Shown here: positions 27,801 through 36,542 of the stretch, in pieces
Numbering within the stretch: position 1 is the stretch's first letter
Layout: each line of letters begins with the position of its first letter
Source: Oscillospiraceae bacterium
Lineage (GTDB): Bacteria > Bacillota > Clostridia > Oscillospirales > Ruminococcaceae
Assembly (NCBI GenBank): GCA_017415165.1
Contig: JAFQIY010000041.1
Span: 124,001 to 188,000, forward strand
Reading direction: 5' to 3'
DNA length: 64,000 nt
Program-made: the position numbers and the translations under genes
The notes under the pieces: model-generated
Told to the model about the DNA's origin: nothing
The model's database searches: none
The model's input: the letters and a program-made list of their open reading frames with translations, nothing else

Positions 27801-30574
27801 TCAACGATGTAACAGACAGCCTTGAATTGAAGGTTGTTGACTCCGAGGGCAATACAATTCTTCTTGAAAACGGAACAGCGGTACTGTTTGCGGCAGGAAA
27901 AACAGATTACACTGACAAGGTTACGGTAGTAAATAAAAACCAAAGCAGTCTTGTGCTTACACCTTTTATGTACGGCAAGGAAATCCGTGCTGAATATGCA
28001 GACACAATCTCTTTATATGACGGCACAACACGCAAAAACTTCCCTAACCTTTCTGCTGCTTTGAACGCAATTAAGGAGTCCTCAAAGGACTATGTACTTA
28101 CACTTAATGACGACCAGACTGTAAATACACTCAAGCTGCCCAAAACTGCAAACAGCATTACAATTGACGGTGACGGTGCACTTAATATAGCTGCGGCTTC
28201 TGTTGCAATTCCTGTAAATATGACAATTGAGGCTGACCTGAACGGAACAGGCAAAAAGCCTTTTGCATTAAAGGCTGCGGCAGGTAAAACACTTACTCTC
28301 GGCGGCACTGTTACAAATCTCGGTGCATTGAGCGGTACAAAGACATCGCTGCTTAATGTTAATACTGACCTGACCGCTGCAAGCCTTGCAACCTTCAAGG
28401 AAGTAAACATTGCTGAGGACGCTGTACTTACGATAAACGGCAAGGTTTCTGCGATTTCACTGCTCAACGGTAAATTGAAGCTTACAAACGCAAAAACGGC
28501 GGCGGCTTTGACAGCGGGAGATGCTGAAATCGTACTTATCAGCGGTAATTTCCCCAAGGTAACGGTAGCTGATGCACTTGAAAATCTTACTGTTACTGTT
28601 GTTGACGAAAACGGTGAGGAAGCTGACCTTGCAAGCGGTACAGCTGTTATTTACAGCGGCGGCAAAAACAAATTCACCGATAAGATAACAATTACAAACA
28701 AAACCGCAAACGGACTTGACCTTGACCCATTCATTTACGGAAAGGAAATCCGTGCGGAATATGCAGATGCTATAACATTAAGCGGAGGCGGCAACGGCAA
28801 TTATCCTAATCTTGAAAAGACCTTTGAGGCTATTACAGATGCAACTAAGGATTATGTAATTACACTTAATTCCGACATATCTGCGGCAAAGCTTGCTGTT
28901 CCTAAGACTGCAAACTCCGTAACAATCAGAAGCAATGGTGAATGCAGAACAATCAATCTTTTAAATGTATCCTCTGTAACATCGGCAACAGAGCTCATTC
29001 TTGAAAATGTAAGAATTGAAAGCACAAAGCCTTATGCTCTGACGGCTTCAAAATCGCTTACTCTGGAGAATTTCGTTTCGGAGTCTGTGAAATCCGTCAA
29101 GGGCGGTGCTAAGTTCTCCCTTAATCTGGGTGAATGCAGTACAATTCCGTCTGTTACAGGCTTTGGCACAATCAATGTAAAGGACGATTACGCAATTGGT
29201 ACTGCGTTTACAACCACTACTCTCAATCTTTGCGAGAATGCGGGAATAATTGTTCCGGGTACAAAATCAACAGTATCCGCAAAATTCCTTAACGGTGAAA
29301 CAGGCTCTTACATTAAGCTTGAACAGGGCTTTACTCCTATAAAATTAAGCGGCACATCAAACGATTGCATAACAGGTACAATCAAGCTTGTGGCTGATAC
29401 TGAAATTGCTTCCGATACACCTGTTTTTGCTGCAAAATATGCAGGAAACAATGTATTTGACCCAAGCGGTGCAGTTGCTGCAAGTGAATATGGTCACACC
29501 GTTTCCATAGTTGGCGGCAAGGCTTACATCAAGCCGATACTTCTTGACCTTAACGGTTCACGCTATGCTTTATGGGCAGACGCAGTTTCAGCAATTGAAG
29601 CGGAAAATTCGGGTGCAGATTACACACTGACTCTGCTTGACAATTACGACGCTGAAGGTGCGCTGAAATTTCCTAAGGCAGGAACATACAACAGTATTAC
29701 TGTTTCCTCAGCAAACAAATTGCTCACCTTCACAGGCGGAATTACCGCAACAGGCGAACTGATTATTTCAGATACTTCCCTGATATCTGTCAACAGCAAG
29801 GACGTTTCCGTGAAGTATTCCGTAAACGCAGGAAAATACAGCCTTACAGCTGTAAATGCCGATTTCGGACTTGCAAGCGGAATTACCTCATCTGCTGATG
29901 TTACATTAAGAAGCACTGTTCTTAACGGCAATGTCAAGGCGGCAGCACTTAACCTTGAAAACGGAAACCTTATTTCAGGAACTGTAACTGCAACGCTTCT
30001 CAATCTCAGCGGAAACAATACCGTACTCAACACAATTCAGACTGCTTCACTTAATGCATCAGATGCAGGCGCAAAGCTTAATCTTCTTTACGGAAAATAT
30101 CTGAATGTAACTCAAAATGGTATCGCTGTTGATTCGGAACAAATTACATTAAGGCTGATTGACGCAAACGGAAATGCTGTTTCAGCGGAATCAGGTACAG
30201 TTATTTCAACAAAATTTATTGGCAGCACTGACAAGCTTCTGCTTGACGCTGAAAACGGCAGTCTTACAATCAGCTGCAGCAAAAACAAGCTGATACTTGA
30301 AAATCCGTATGAAGCTGAAAGCCTTGATGAAAATATCTCTGAGGAAGAAATAACAGCTCCTGATATTGAGACTGAGGATGATATTGCTGAGGACGGTGAC
30401 AATTCTGAGAGTGACACTTCCGAAATTGACGATGACACATCTGAGGATGACGTATCCGAAATTGGCGGTGACACTTCTGATGATGATGTATCCGAAATTG
30501 AAGGTGACACTTCTGATGATGATGTATCCGAAATTGATGACATAATCAATACTGACGAAACCCAAGCGGCATAA
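24848..30574 (+). CDS. Secreted GH5 glycoside hydrolase with Cys/His repeats and long beta-repeat array
   Basis: 1908-residue exported protein. Signal peptide 1-~30 ending S-Y-A-A. GH5 catalytic domain ~45-375: LRVPVRWDDHY, VILNVHHND, EVNNEP (acid/base E185) and VVIGEFGN (nucleophile E303), pointing to an endoglucanase, mannanase or xyloglucanase. A beta domain ~380-500 resembles a carbohydrate-binding module. Residues ~500-790 hold repeated H-x-C-x2-C-x units (TATCKDKAICGLCG, HWYECGGCG, ASCNAKAVCEICSQ, HWHECNDCG). Residues ~796-1820 have four repeats of about 255 residues with D-x-V-x-x-L-x-L-P-K-x-A-x-S-I-T-I, predicted beta-helix. A Ser/Asp-rich acidic tail ends it. No dockerin, SLH or LPXTG anchor. 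Monocistronic. Confidence 0.88.
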   Translation: MKTILKKAAALLTSAAVMLSASPMVSYAAMDTSEFDSGYTYSTEMRGLTAFQIASDMGAGWNLGNSLESVDNETNWGNPTTTKAMIDAIADKGFTTLRVPVRWDDHYSNASSYTIQDNYMDRVETVVNYGLANDMYVILNVHHNDLQHNVPDTDAISAELSAIWTQIGNRFKNYGDKLIFEVNNEPRSQNDWTGNAEYYACVNDCNEAARAAIRATGGNNTERLVMLPTYCASADEAKAAAWTKNASDDMIAASIHAYLPFDFAFNGEGHTTWLESDVAELNSFFDRLDTYFLSKGIPVVIGEFGNCNKNNTADRVTCTEVYTSLARQFAEQNIPCVVWDNNCYEVGEENFGLFNRSSRTFTYEGIVNALVSAYDGDPDYEVSCSAETVISSTGGSTTGSWGQAVCFSGGLIKSMSQGESVYAEYSSSKAPELILQSLSVSDKGWVKVPPDSTSDGVAVWSYSTIVNYYGEGFVGLDNVFIGDTGAALTVSKVYINNPNAHTHNYNGAETVTLEASETTKGRMTVACSVSGCDKFRVVETDYASGCAHTGGTATCKDKAICGLCGKPYGKVDSTNHTSVAENYSFDESGHWYECGGCGADVDKSSHSSSGAATETTAETCTVCGYVITPALGHTTHTADTSKWLYDETSHWHKCIGCEEKLDVKKHSGGTASCNAKAVCEICSQSYGNMDSSNHIGIEEEWSSDQTHHWHECNDCGSDIDKATHKKASAYQKNETGHWKSCTVCGTGEAYAENHTSDEGVVTVEPTADSEGLRTYSCTVCDYVIRTESIPKLQALVKVSDGTEEKKFTDLKSALKAYASSSESLTITLLDDVSVKSVALPKKAESITITGSGTLSISGTSLSIPASTTINTDIIGSGTKPLAIKISAGKTLNLNGNITNLGALSGTKTSVLNANTNLTAASLATFKEVNIADNAVLTVNGKVSAVLLLNGKLNLTNAKSTAAITTAGTASLVLSESNGVIPKVTINDVTDSLELKVVDSEGNTILLENGTAVLFAAGKTDYTDKVTVVNKNQSSLVLTPFMYGKEIRAEYADTISLYDGTTRKNFPNLSAALNAIKESSKDYVLTLNDDQTVNTLKLPKTANSITIDGDGALNIAAASVAIPVNMTIEADLNGTGKKPFALKAAAGKTLTLGGTVTNLGALSGTKTSLLNVNTDLTAASLATFKEVNIAEDAVLTINGKVSAISLLNGKLKLTNAKTAAALTAGDAEIVLISGNFPKVTVADALENLTVTVVDENGEEADLASGTAVIYSGGKNKFTDKITITNKTANGLDLDPFIYGKEIRAEYADAITLSGGGNGNYPNLEKTFEAITDATKDYVITLNSDISAAKLAVPKTANSVTIRSNGECRTINLLNVSSVTSATELILENVRIESTKPYALTASKSLTLENFVSESVKSVKGGAKFSLNLGECSTIPSVTGFGTINVKDDYAIGTAFTTTTLNLCENAGIIVPGTKSTVSAKFLNGETGSYIKLEQGFTPIKLSGTSNDCITGTIKLVADTEIASDTPVFAAKYAGNNVFDPSGAVAASEYGHTVSIVGGKAYIKPILLDLNGSRYALWADAVSAIEAENSGADYTLTLLDNYDAEGALKFPKAGTYNSITVSSANKLLTFTGGITATGELIISDTSLISVNSKDVSVKYSVNAGKYSLTAVNADFGLASGITSSADVTLRSTVLNGNVKAAALNLENGNLISGTVTATLLNLSGNNTVLNTIQTASLNASDAGAKLNLLYGKYLNVTQNGIAVDSEQITLRLIDANGNAVSAESGTVISTKFIGSTDKLLLDAENGSLTISCSKNKLILENPYEAESLDENISEEEITAPDIETEDDIAEDGDNSESDTSEIDDDTSEDDVSEIGGDTSDDDVSEIEGDTSDDDVSEIDDIINTDETQAA
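27235..30250 (+). repeat. Four intragenic repeats in the GH5 protein
   Basis: Units begin near 27235, 28010, 28770 and 29545. Units 1 and 2 are still alike in DNA (shared stretches such as GCATTAAGCGGTACAAAGACATC-like and CTTGCAACCTTCAAGGA), showing recent duplication; 3 and 4 keep only the protein pattern. Confidence 0.75.
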
Positions 30575-30590
30575 ATAAGATTTAAGATAA

Positions 30591-30635
30591 AAGGCACACT
30601 GCTCAATATACTTTAAGCAGTGTGCCTTAATTTTA
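30591..30635. terminator. Terminator between the GH5 gene and the DUF4132 gene
   Basis: Perfect 13-bp stem AAGGCACACTGCT (30591-30603) / AGCAGTGTGCCTT (30616-30628), then AATTTTAT. Sits between two convergent genes and may serve both. Confidence 0.85.
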
Positions 30636-30716
30636 TGTCTGCGTATGTAACCGTCACGCCCATTACGTAACAAATCTGTAACGGCTATATTTGATTATGC
30701 GAAATCCGGCAGTGTC

Positions 30717-33700
30717 TTACTTTATCTGTGCCAGAATACTCGGGTCCTTTATCTTACTGTCCTCAGCAAGGAATAGCATCTTTGTGATAATTTCCGCAGT
30801 TTTCGGGTCTTCATCCGCAAACGGCAGGAAAAGCTTTCCTCTGTGCTGGCTGTGAACAGGGAGAATATTTATCATTGCCCCGCCCTTTTTATGAATAACT
30901 CCGCTGCCGAGATGGAGGGTATATTCGCCGTATTTTCCGCTGATATGTGCATGGCTGCCTTTTATCTCAACATTCGTAAGCTTGAAAAGCGGCAATGTAA
31001 ATTCAATAATAGCCGCACGCATTTCAACAGTGGAGTGGCTTGTTTCAGGGTCAACGCCTCCTGCGTGAGCAACGCTTACCGCCATATCAACATCACGCAT
31101 TACCTCTGAGAAAATTATATCGGGAATATCCTTGATAACAAGTGCCCTGCCTGTTTTTCTGTCGGTGAATTCGACCCATTCAAGAGTAGGTGCTTCGATA
31201 TCCGCAGGAGTAAACCAATCTGCGATTGCGTAAATTCGTGCAACAATATTTTCTTTATAGTAAACCTTCTGCAAGCCGTCCTCAACGTCAGCTACCCAAC
31301 GTCTTGTTTTAAGGCAGGCAACCGTCTTTGCAGGCTGTATCTGATTTCCTGCATAACGGAGCGAATGTGTCATTTCAGCTTCATCTGCTGTCTTTACATA
31401 AAGCTCTCTGAACACCTGACGGAAGGGCTGAACAAGCTGCTTGTCAAACAGATGTCTCTGATAATCAGACCAGTGACCGTCCTTGTAGAGTGCATAAGGA
31501 TGAGCAGCAATAACCTTGTCGCTGTCGGAAAGCTTCACGATATTTCCTGCATAATCGGTAAGCTCGTTTCCGTCAAGGAAGCCAAGCTTATCTCCGCAGA
31601 CAAACACAAGATTTTTGATTATCGGCAGAACAACAGGATTTCTTCTGAGTATATTAAGCTCCTCAACTGTAAATTCAGTGCTGTTCTCCATAGCCTGCTC
31701 AAACATTACTCTTGTACGGCGATACTGTTCAACAAGCTTTTTCTTTGTTTCTGTAAGCCTTACAATATACTCATTCTTTTTAAGCTTTGCAGGAACAGAT
31801 TTAAGCTGTTTTCCGTCCTTTGTGCAGATTATTTCCGCCTTGCCCGTATCGTCTACTGCAAGCCTGAATATTGTTCCGTCAATCTCCTTGTCCTCAAAAA
31901 GCTCACGGCTGTCATCAATAAGCTTTGTTTCCATTCTCAGCGTAAGCCTTGTCACATCGGCATAACCTGCATTTATGGAAAGATTCTGCATTGCAATCTC
32001 AACAGCCTTTTTCTCGCTTGCACTTCGCTGTGAGCCGAACTTCTTGCTTTCCTTTAAGAACTGCTGTAAATAGAGATAGCGGTTACAGATATCATCCTCA
32101 TTCTTTATAGGAATAAGGGCATACGCCATAAGCAAATCCTTGTTACGCTTATCGGCGATAGTCTTGACGGTTTCTTCCGTTTCAAACTTGCCGAGAACAG
32201 CGTCTGCATATTTTCTTGCCCTTGAATGTTTAGCGCCGTCGGAAATATATTTTGCGGCGTCGTAAATCATATCAAACCGCTTTTTACCCAAGGTGTCATA
32301 AGCTGCTCTAAACCAGCTTATATCAAATGCACCTGCGTTAAGCTCCTCATCTGTAAGAGGAGTATATTTTGCGATAACAGCCTTACGCTTGTCGTCAAAC
32401 TTCTCGTTCATATGTGCAATGAAATAATAGCAGGCAGATGAGAAGCCCTCCCAGCCGAGATATTCACCCACCATCGGCAGCCATTCGGGAGAATACATTG
32501 CCGCTTCTATAAGACGCTTTTCGCTGATACCTGTACCCTTTACGGCTGATTTCAGCTTTTCAGCATTATCCTCATAGTCAGGCAGGCAAACGCTGAGAAG
32601 ATGACTCAATGCACCCTTTTTCGTTTTTGTATTGCCGTAAAGTGAACGTTCAAGCGGCAATTCTCCCAACGCACAAAGTATCTTCACAAGATGGTCTATG
32701 CCGTAAATACGCTTTATTCCGTCAATCGCACCTGAATACTCAGTTTCAAGGTCACCTCTTTTAATTTCCTTTGCCAGGATTGTTTCCGTCATTTTTCTGT
32801 ACAGCTTTTCAGCAAAGTCAATAAGCTTTTTCTGCTCCTCGGTCAGCTCGGAAAGGTTATCGCTGTTTATAAAGCTGCGGAATTCATTAAACTTTCTGTT
32901 TCGTTCCCAACTGCGTTCTCTCGTATCAACAGCTGCTTCAAGTTCCCTTGCACCTGCATAAACATACGATACTACAGAAAGTGCTCCGCCAAGTATCGGT
33001 GAGCTATAGTAGCTATGACTTTGTTCCGTAAACAGTATTCTGTAAAGCTGTGCTTCTGTGATAATGCCGTGATATGCGGCGTGGATATACTGATGTACGC
33101 TTATTCCGTGATACAATGGCATTGTGGTAAGATAAAATGCTCTGCCGTATATTGTTGTGATAGTGAAACCGTCCTTTTGCTCAAAAGCATATTTGAGCGG
33201 AAAAGCCTCTGACGCAAGCTTAATATTATCTCCTGTTCGTTCAATACCGCTAAGCAGTATTCTTACAGGATAATACGACAAAATCGGAGCACTGCCTGTT
33301 TTTTCTGTTCCATTTACGTTGACTTTGAACTTAATGCTGAGATTGTCAATCGGCATAAGTCTGTTTATGAAAGCCGCAGAAACATAGAACAACTCGACCT
33401 TATCGGAATGCTTATTTAACAAATACTCGCATATTTCAAACAGCTTTATAAAATACTTGTACTCATAACGGACTGTAAGCTGTTTTCCGATTATGCCTTC
33501 AAGGACTTTATTGCATTTTACGGAGTATTCGTCATAATTCCCCTCTGAACAAAGTGACACCATCATTTTAAACAGTGTTACGGGAGTTTTGATTTCTTCA
33601 TCGTAAAATTTATCCCAGTATACGCTGAAAGGCATAACCCTTTTTCCGTTTTCAACACCGAAAAGAGAATGTGCCGTGCCGAGGTTTACGATTTCCCCAC

Positions 33701-35849
33701 CATAACCGTATCTGAATTCTTCATCAGCGTGAGCTTCCACAAGCTCGTCAAGTTTTACCAATGCTGTTCTCCACGCAGGCTCGCTTTCTTCCTTCCCATT
33801 GAAATATTTTCTGAACATCTGCTCCGCTTTTTCAATAAACTTTTCATCTATAACAGGTGTATAAATATCCTTGTCGGAATAAAGTGCGGGGATATCGCTT
33901 TCAGATTTTTCGGACGGAAGAATGTTCTCTATAAGTATTCTTTCAGCGGCAGATGTGCTTTCATTCTGCTTTACAAGAGGAATACACCTGTTGAAAAGTG
34001 CCGTTCTGTTTTCGTCCTTTGAAAGCTGTATTATAATGTCAAGGGCAGCTGTACGCTTTTCTTCTTTTTTATCGGAAATAAGCTTGGCTATACTGCCGAA
34101 AAGTGCGTCATCATTCTGTTTCATAAGAAGCTTTATGCAGTTTGAACGCATATCTGCATTCTTATATCTGAGCATATCCTCAAGCTGACGGTAATTTTCA
34201 TCTGCAAGCTTAATCTTGTTTATCAGCTTGAAAGCATCACGTCGGGTATACTCCTCTTTGTCGCAGACCTCTGCTGTAAGTATTCTTCTCTGTTCGTCTG
34301 TTTCAGGCTGTGCGAGAAGAAGCAAAACAACAGAGTTTCTGAAATAGTCAATCTGCGGAATAAGAGAAGCAACATAATCTATTTTATCATTGTCCCGGAG
34401 TGTACTTGCTATGTAGGCAAGCCTTATAACCACATCAGAACGGGACAGACTTTCGCTGTTCCACGAGAAAATACAAGGTGAAAAATCCACAGATTTTTTT
34501 GACATTCCGTTGTATATCTCCAGTAAAATACCGTACATTTTTTCTGCTTCTTCACAGCTTTTGAAATATGGCTCAAGGGGTGCATATGTTCTTACAGAGC
34601 CATCAAAGCTATATGTGCCTATAGCATTGTACTTACCCAACTGCTTATATATTGCCGTTGTGCATCCGACCATAAAGCTTTTCATATATACCGCAAGTAT
34701 TTCAGGCTCATTTTTGTGCTCCTCTATGACATTCATTGCCGTTGTGCTCATAAAAACAACGTTGTCAAACTGTGCTGTCATATATCCTGCAACCATTATC
34801 TGATGCTTACTTCCGTGTAGAGCATACTCCTTTATCAGATGGAGCATATAGAATGCCTCGTGAAAGCCGTAAGCCCAGAGTGCAATATAAATTTTCATTG
34901 TATCCTCGGTAGCAAGATATTCATCACACACATCTTTATCGTGAATACAATCGTGAATAAGCTTTACTGACTTGTCACTTATTCTTTCAAGCTTTACAGT
35001 TTCCTCCTCAACAAAGCCCAGCCATACACCCACAGCACGCTTTACGGAAGAAAAACGGATAAGGTTATTTTCAATTATTACATCAAGCAGTGTAAAAAAA
35101 GCTTCCTTTGTTCCCGTATCCATTGTCTCACAAATAGTTTGACGAAGTCCCTCCTGAAGACGTGCTGCAAGAAGAAGCTTTCCAAGTTTTTCGTGCAGGT
35201 CAGCATTATGACTTTTGGTTACTGCGGAAATTATCATATAGCTCATAGGCACTTCGCTTTCGCACATAATAATTTCCGAAGCAAGCTTTATCATACGTTC
35301 ATTGCCCATATCAATTTCGGCAGCCACAACCTTGTCCATATTATGAAAATTAGAATAAAAATACTCTTTATGGAACATCTGCTCCTCCGTAAGATTTTTA
35401 CCCTCAATAATGTCGCAAATATCAGCGTCAATATGGTCACGCTCATATAAGGTATATACCACTTCCATAATTTTAGGACACAGCACCACAGGAACAGTTG
35501 TTCTTAACGAACGTCGTACTGACGATTCAGAATAAGCCCAATCCTGAATATTGTCAATAATCTGATAAAAGACCTGCTCTCTTCGGGGATAAATCACTCC
35601 CTTGAACAACTCGGAACATTTTGCCTTGAAAAAGTCGGAGGGCTTTTTGTATATACCGTCCTTGAGACCATACAAAAATACATCATACAATTCAGATGTG
35701 AAATTCTCAGATAACGATTTTTTGCAATCAACAAAAAAATCTTTCAGCTTTTGAGGTAATTTTTCCTCAGCAGCTGTTCTTTCTGCACGCCATTTCTTCA
35801 AATAAGCCCTGCCTATTTCTCTTGCTTCGGTTTCGTTCACCTTTGCCAT
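30717..35849 (-). CDS. Very large DUF4132 (MolR-like) protein
   Basis: 1710-residue soluble protein, mostly alpha-helical with HEAT-like stretches in the first two thirds (for example DMRSNCIKLLMKQNDDALFGSIAKLISDKKEEKRTAALDIII). The C-terminal ~250 residues carry the DUF4132 pattern: HPYALYKDGHWSDYQRHLF, QPFRQVFRELY, ARIYAIADWFTPADIEAPTLEWVEF, VSVAHAGGVDPETSHSTVEMR. This domain is found in E. coli MolR-type proteins, often beside MoxR/vWA chaperone genes, which are absent here. Biochemical function is unknown. One base separates it from the small gene upstream. Confidence 0.85.
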   Translation of the reverse strand: MAKVNETEAREIGRAYLKKWRAERTAAEEKLPQKLKDFFVDCKKSLSENFTSELYDVFLYGLKDGIYKKPSDFFKAKCSELFKGVIYPRREQVFYQIIDNIQDWAYSESSVRRSLRTTVPVVLCPKIMEVVYTLYERDHIDADICDIIEGKNLTEEQMFHKEYFYSNFHNMDKVVAAEIDMGNERMIKLASEIIMCESEVPMSYMIISAVTKSHNADLHEKLGKLLLAARLQEGLRQTICETMDTGTKEAFFTLLDVIIENNLIRFSSVKRAVGVWLGFVEEETVKLERISDKSVKLIHDCIHDKDVCDEYLATEDTMKIYIALWAYGFHEAFYMLHLIKEYALHGSKHQIMVAGYMTAQFDNVVFMSTTAMNVIEEHKNEPEILAVYMKSFMVGCTTAIYKQLGKYNAIGTYSFDGSVRTYAPLEPYFKSCEEAEKMYGILLEIYNGMSKKSVDFSPCIFSWNSESLSRSDVVIRLAYIASTLRDNDKIDYVASLIPQIDYFRNSVVLLLLAQPETDEQRRILTAEVCDKEEYTRRDAFKLINKIKLADENYRQLEDMLRYKNADMRSNCIKLLMKQNDDALFGSIAKLISDKKEEKRTAALDIIIQLSKDENRTALFNRCIPLVKQNESTSAAERILIENILPSEKSESDIPALYSDKDIYTPVIDEKFIEKAEQMFRKYFNGKEESEPAWRTALVKLDELVEAHADEEFRYGYGGEIVNLGTAHSLFGVENGKRVMPFSVYWDKFYDEEIKTPVTLFKMMVSLCSEGNYDEYSVKCNKVLEGIIGKQLTVRYEYKYFIKLFEICEYLLNKHSDKVELFYVSAAFINRLMPIDNLSIKFKVNVNGTEKTGSAPILSYYPVRILLSGIERTGDNIKLASEAFPLKYAFEQKDGFTITTIYGRAFYLTTMPLYHGISVHQYIHAAYHGIITEAQLYRILFTEQSHSYYSSPILGGALSVVSYVYAGARELEAAVDTRERSWERNRKFNEFRSFINSDNLSELTEEQKKLIDFAEKLYRKMTETILAKEIKRGDLETEYSGAIDGIKRIYGIDHLVKILCALGELPLERSLYGNTKTKKGALSHLLSVCLPDYEDNAEKLKSAVKGTGISEKRLIEAAMYSPEWLPMVGEYLGWEGFSSACYYFIAHMNEKFDDKRKAVIAKYTPLTDEELNAGAFDISWFRAAYDTLGKKRFDMIYDAAKYISDGAKHSRARKYADAVLGKFETEETVKTIADKRNKDLLMAYALIPIKNEDDICNRYLYLQQFLKESKKFGSQRSASEKKAVEIAMQNLSINAGYADVTRLTLRMETKLIDDSRELFEDKEIDGTIFRLAVDDTGKAEIICTKDGKQLKSVPAKLKKNEYIVRLTETKKKLVEQYRRTRVMFEQAMENSTEFTVEELNILRRNPVVLPIIKNLVFVCGDKLGFLDGNELTDYAGNIVKLSDSDKVIAAHPYALYKDGHWSDYQRHLFDKQLVQPFRQVFRELYVKTADEAEMTHSLRYAGNQIQPAKTVACLKTRRWVADVEDGLQKVYYKENIVARIYAIADWFTPADIEAPTLEWVEFTDRKTGRALVIKDIPDIIFSEVMRDVDMAVSVAHAGGVDPETSHSTVEMRAAIIEFTLPLFKLTNVEIKGSHAHISGKYGEYTLHLGSGVIHKKGGAMINILPVHSQHRGKLFLPFADEDPKTAEIITKMLFLAEDSKIKDPSILAQIK

Positions 35850-35850
35850 A

Positions 35851-36270
35851 TTACCACATCCTTCCTGTAAGCATTGTGAGTCTTATAAATGTAACGCTGT
35901 CATTTTCATTTAATTCTATGCTGTCGGATAAACCGCCCACTTCATTTTCACCGATAAAAATACGATAAAGACCGTCCTCATAGGATTGCAAAGCATTTTC
36001 GAATGCAGCAGCTTCATTTGCTTTTTTGCCGCTGTAATTTATCCCGAAAGCAATCTTCCCTATTTCGCTCATATCATTTATTTCAACAGCCGAGAGAGGC
36101 TCTGCCGCTTCACCCTTTTCGATACGGCGGTTATATTCCGTCACGCAGGTATGCACTGCCTCTGATATCAGTTCTTTAACAGTAACGGGAGAATTTTCAA
36201 GCTTAAACGGAGCTTCCGCAATTTTGCTTTTCTTTTTTCCGAGCTGTTTTATGTTTACTTTTATTGTCAT
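35851..36270 (-). CDS. Small partner of the DUF4132 protein, unknown function
   Basis: 139 residues with no signal or membrane segment. It begins with a beta hairpin (MTIKVNIKQLGKKKSKI), followed by a helix (VKELISEAVHTCVTEYNRRIE) and ends in strands (YRIFIGENEVGG ... NDSVTFIRLTMLTGRMW), an order that recalls a beta-grasp/ubiquitin-like fold; this is an impression, not proof. It precedes the DUF4132 gene by one base, so the two form an operon. AAGGAG lies 8 bases before the ATG. Confidence 0.7.
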   Translation of the reverse strand: MTIKVNIKQLGKKKSKIAEAPFKLENSPVTVKELISEAVHTCVTEYNRRIEKGEAAEPLSAVEINDMSEIGKIAFGINYSGKKANEAAAFENALQSYEDGLYRIFIGENEVGGLSDSIELNENDSVTFIRLTMLTGRMW

Positions 36271-36308
36271 AGCTGTTCTCCTTACATTTATTGAGATATG
36301 TCTTTTTT

Positions 36309-36337
36309 AGTATAGCACATATATCCATATTCTTCAA
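36309..36337 (-). promoter_or_regulatory. Promoter of the DUF4132 operon
   Basis: Read leftward: TTGAAG (36337-36332), 17 bases, TATACT (36314-36309). Confidence 0.7.
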
Positions 36338-36496
36338 TAAATATATTACTTCTTACAAAAAGTAAATGCTTAAAAACATTATTGTTTGCCTATAATGATA
36401 TAGTTAATGAGGATAATCTGGTTTGAGTTGAGTTTTGAAGCTACATATTCAATTTATAACTGAAAAATTGACCAATAATATTTATTGAATCGGAAA

Positions 36497-36524
36497 ACGG
36501 CGTACATCACCAAATGTACGCCGT
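36497..36524 (-). terminator. Terminator of the LRR/lipoprotein cluster
   Basis: Perfect 11-bp stem ACGGCGTACAT / ATGTACGCCGT with loop of six, followed leftward by TTTTCC. About 20 bases after the last stop codon. Confidence 0.75.
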
Positions 36525-36542
36525 AATTTTATTCGCTTTCCC

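Noticed and set aside
24848-30574. Cellulosomal (dockerin-bearing) enzyme
   Set aside because: No pair of calcium-binding dockerin repeats is visible; the acidic tail has only simple Asp/Ser/Glu repeats.
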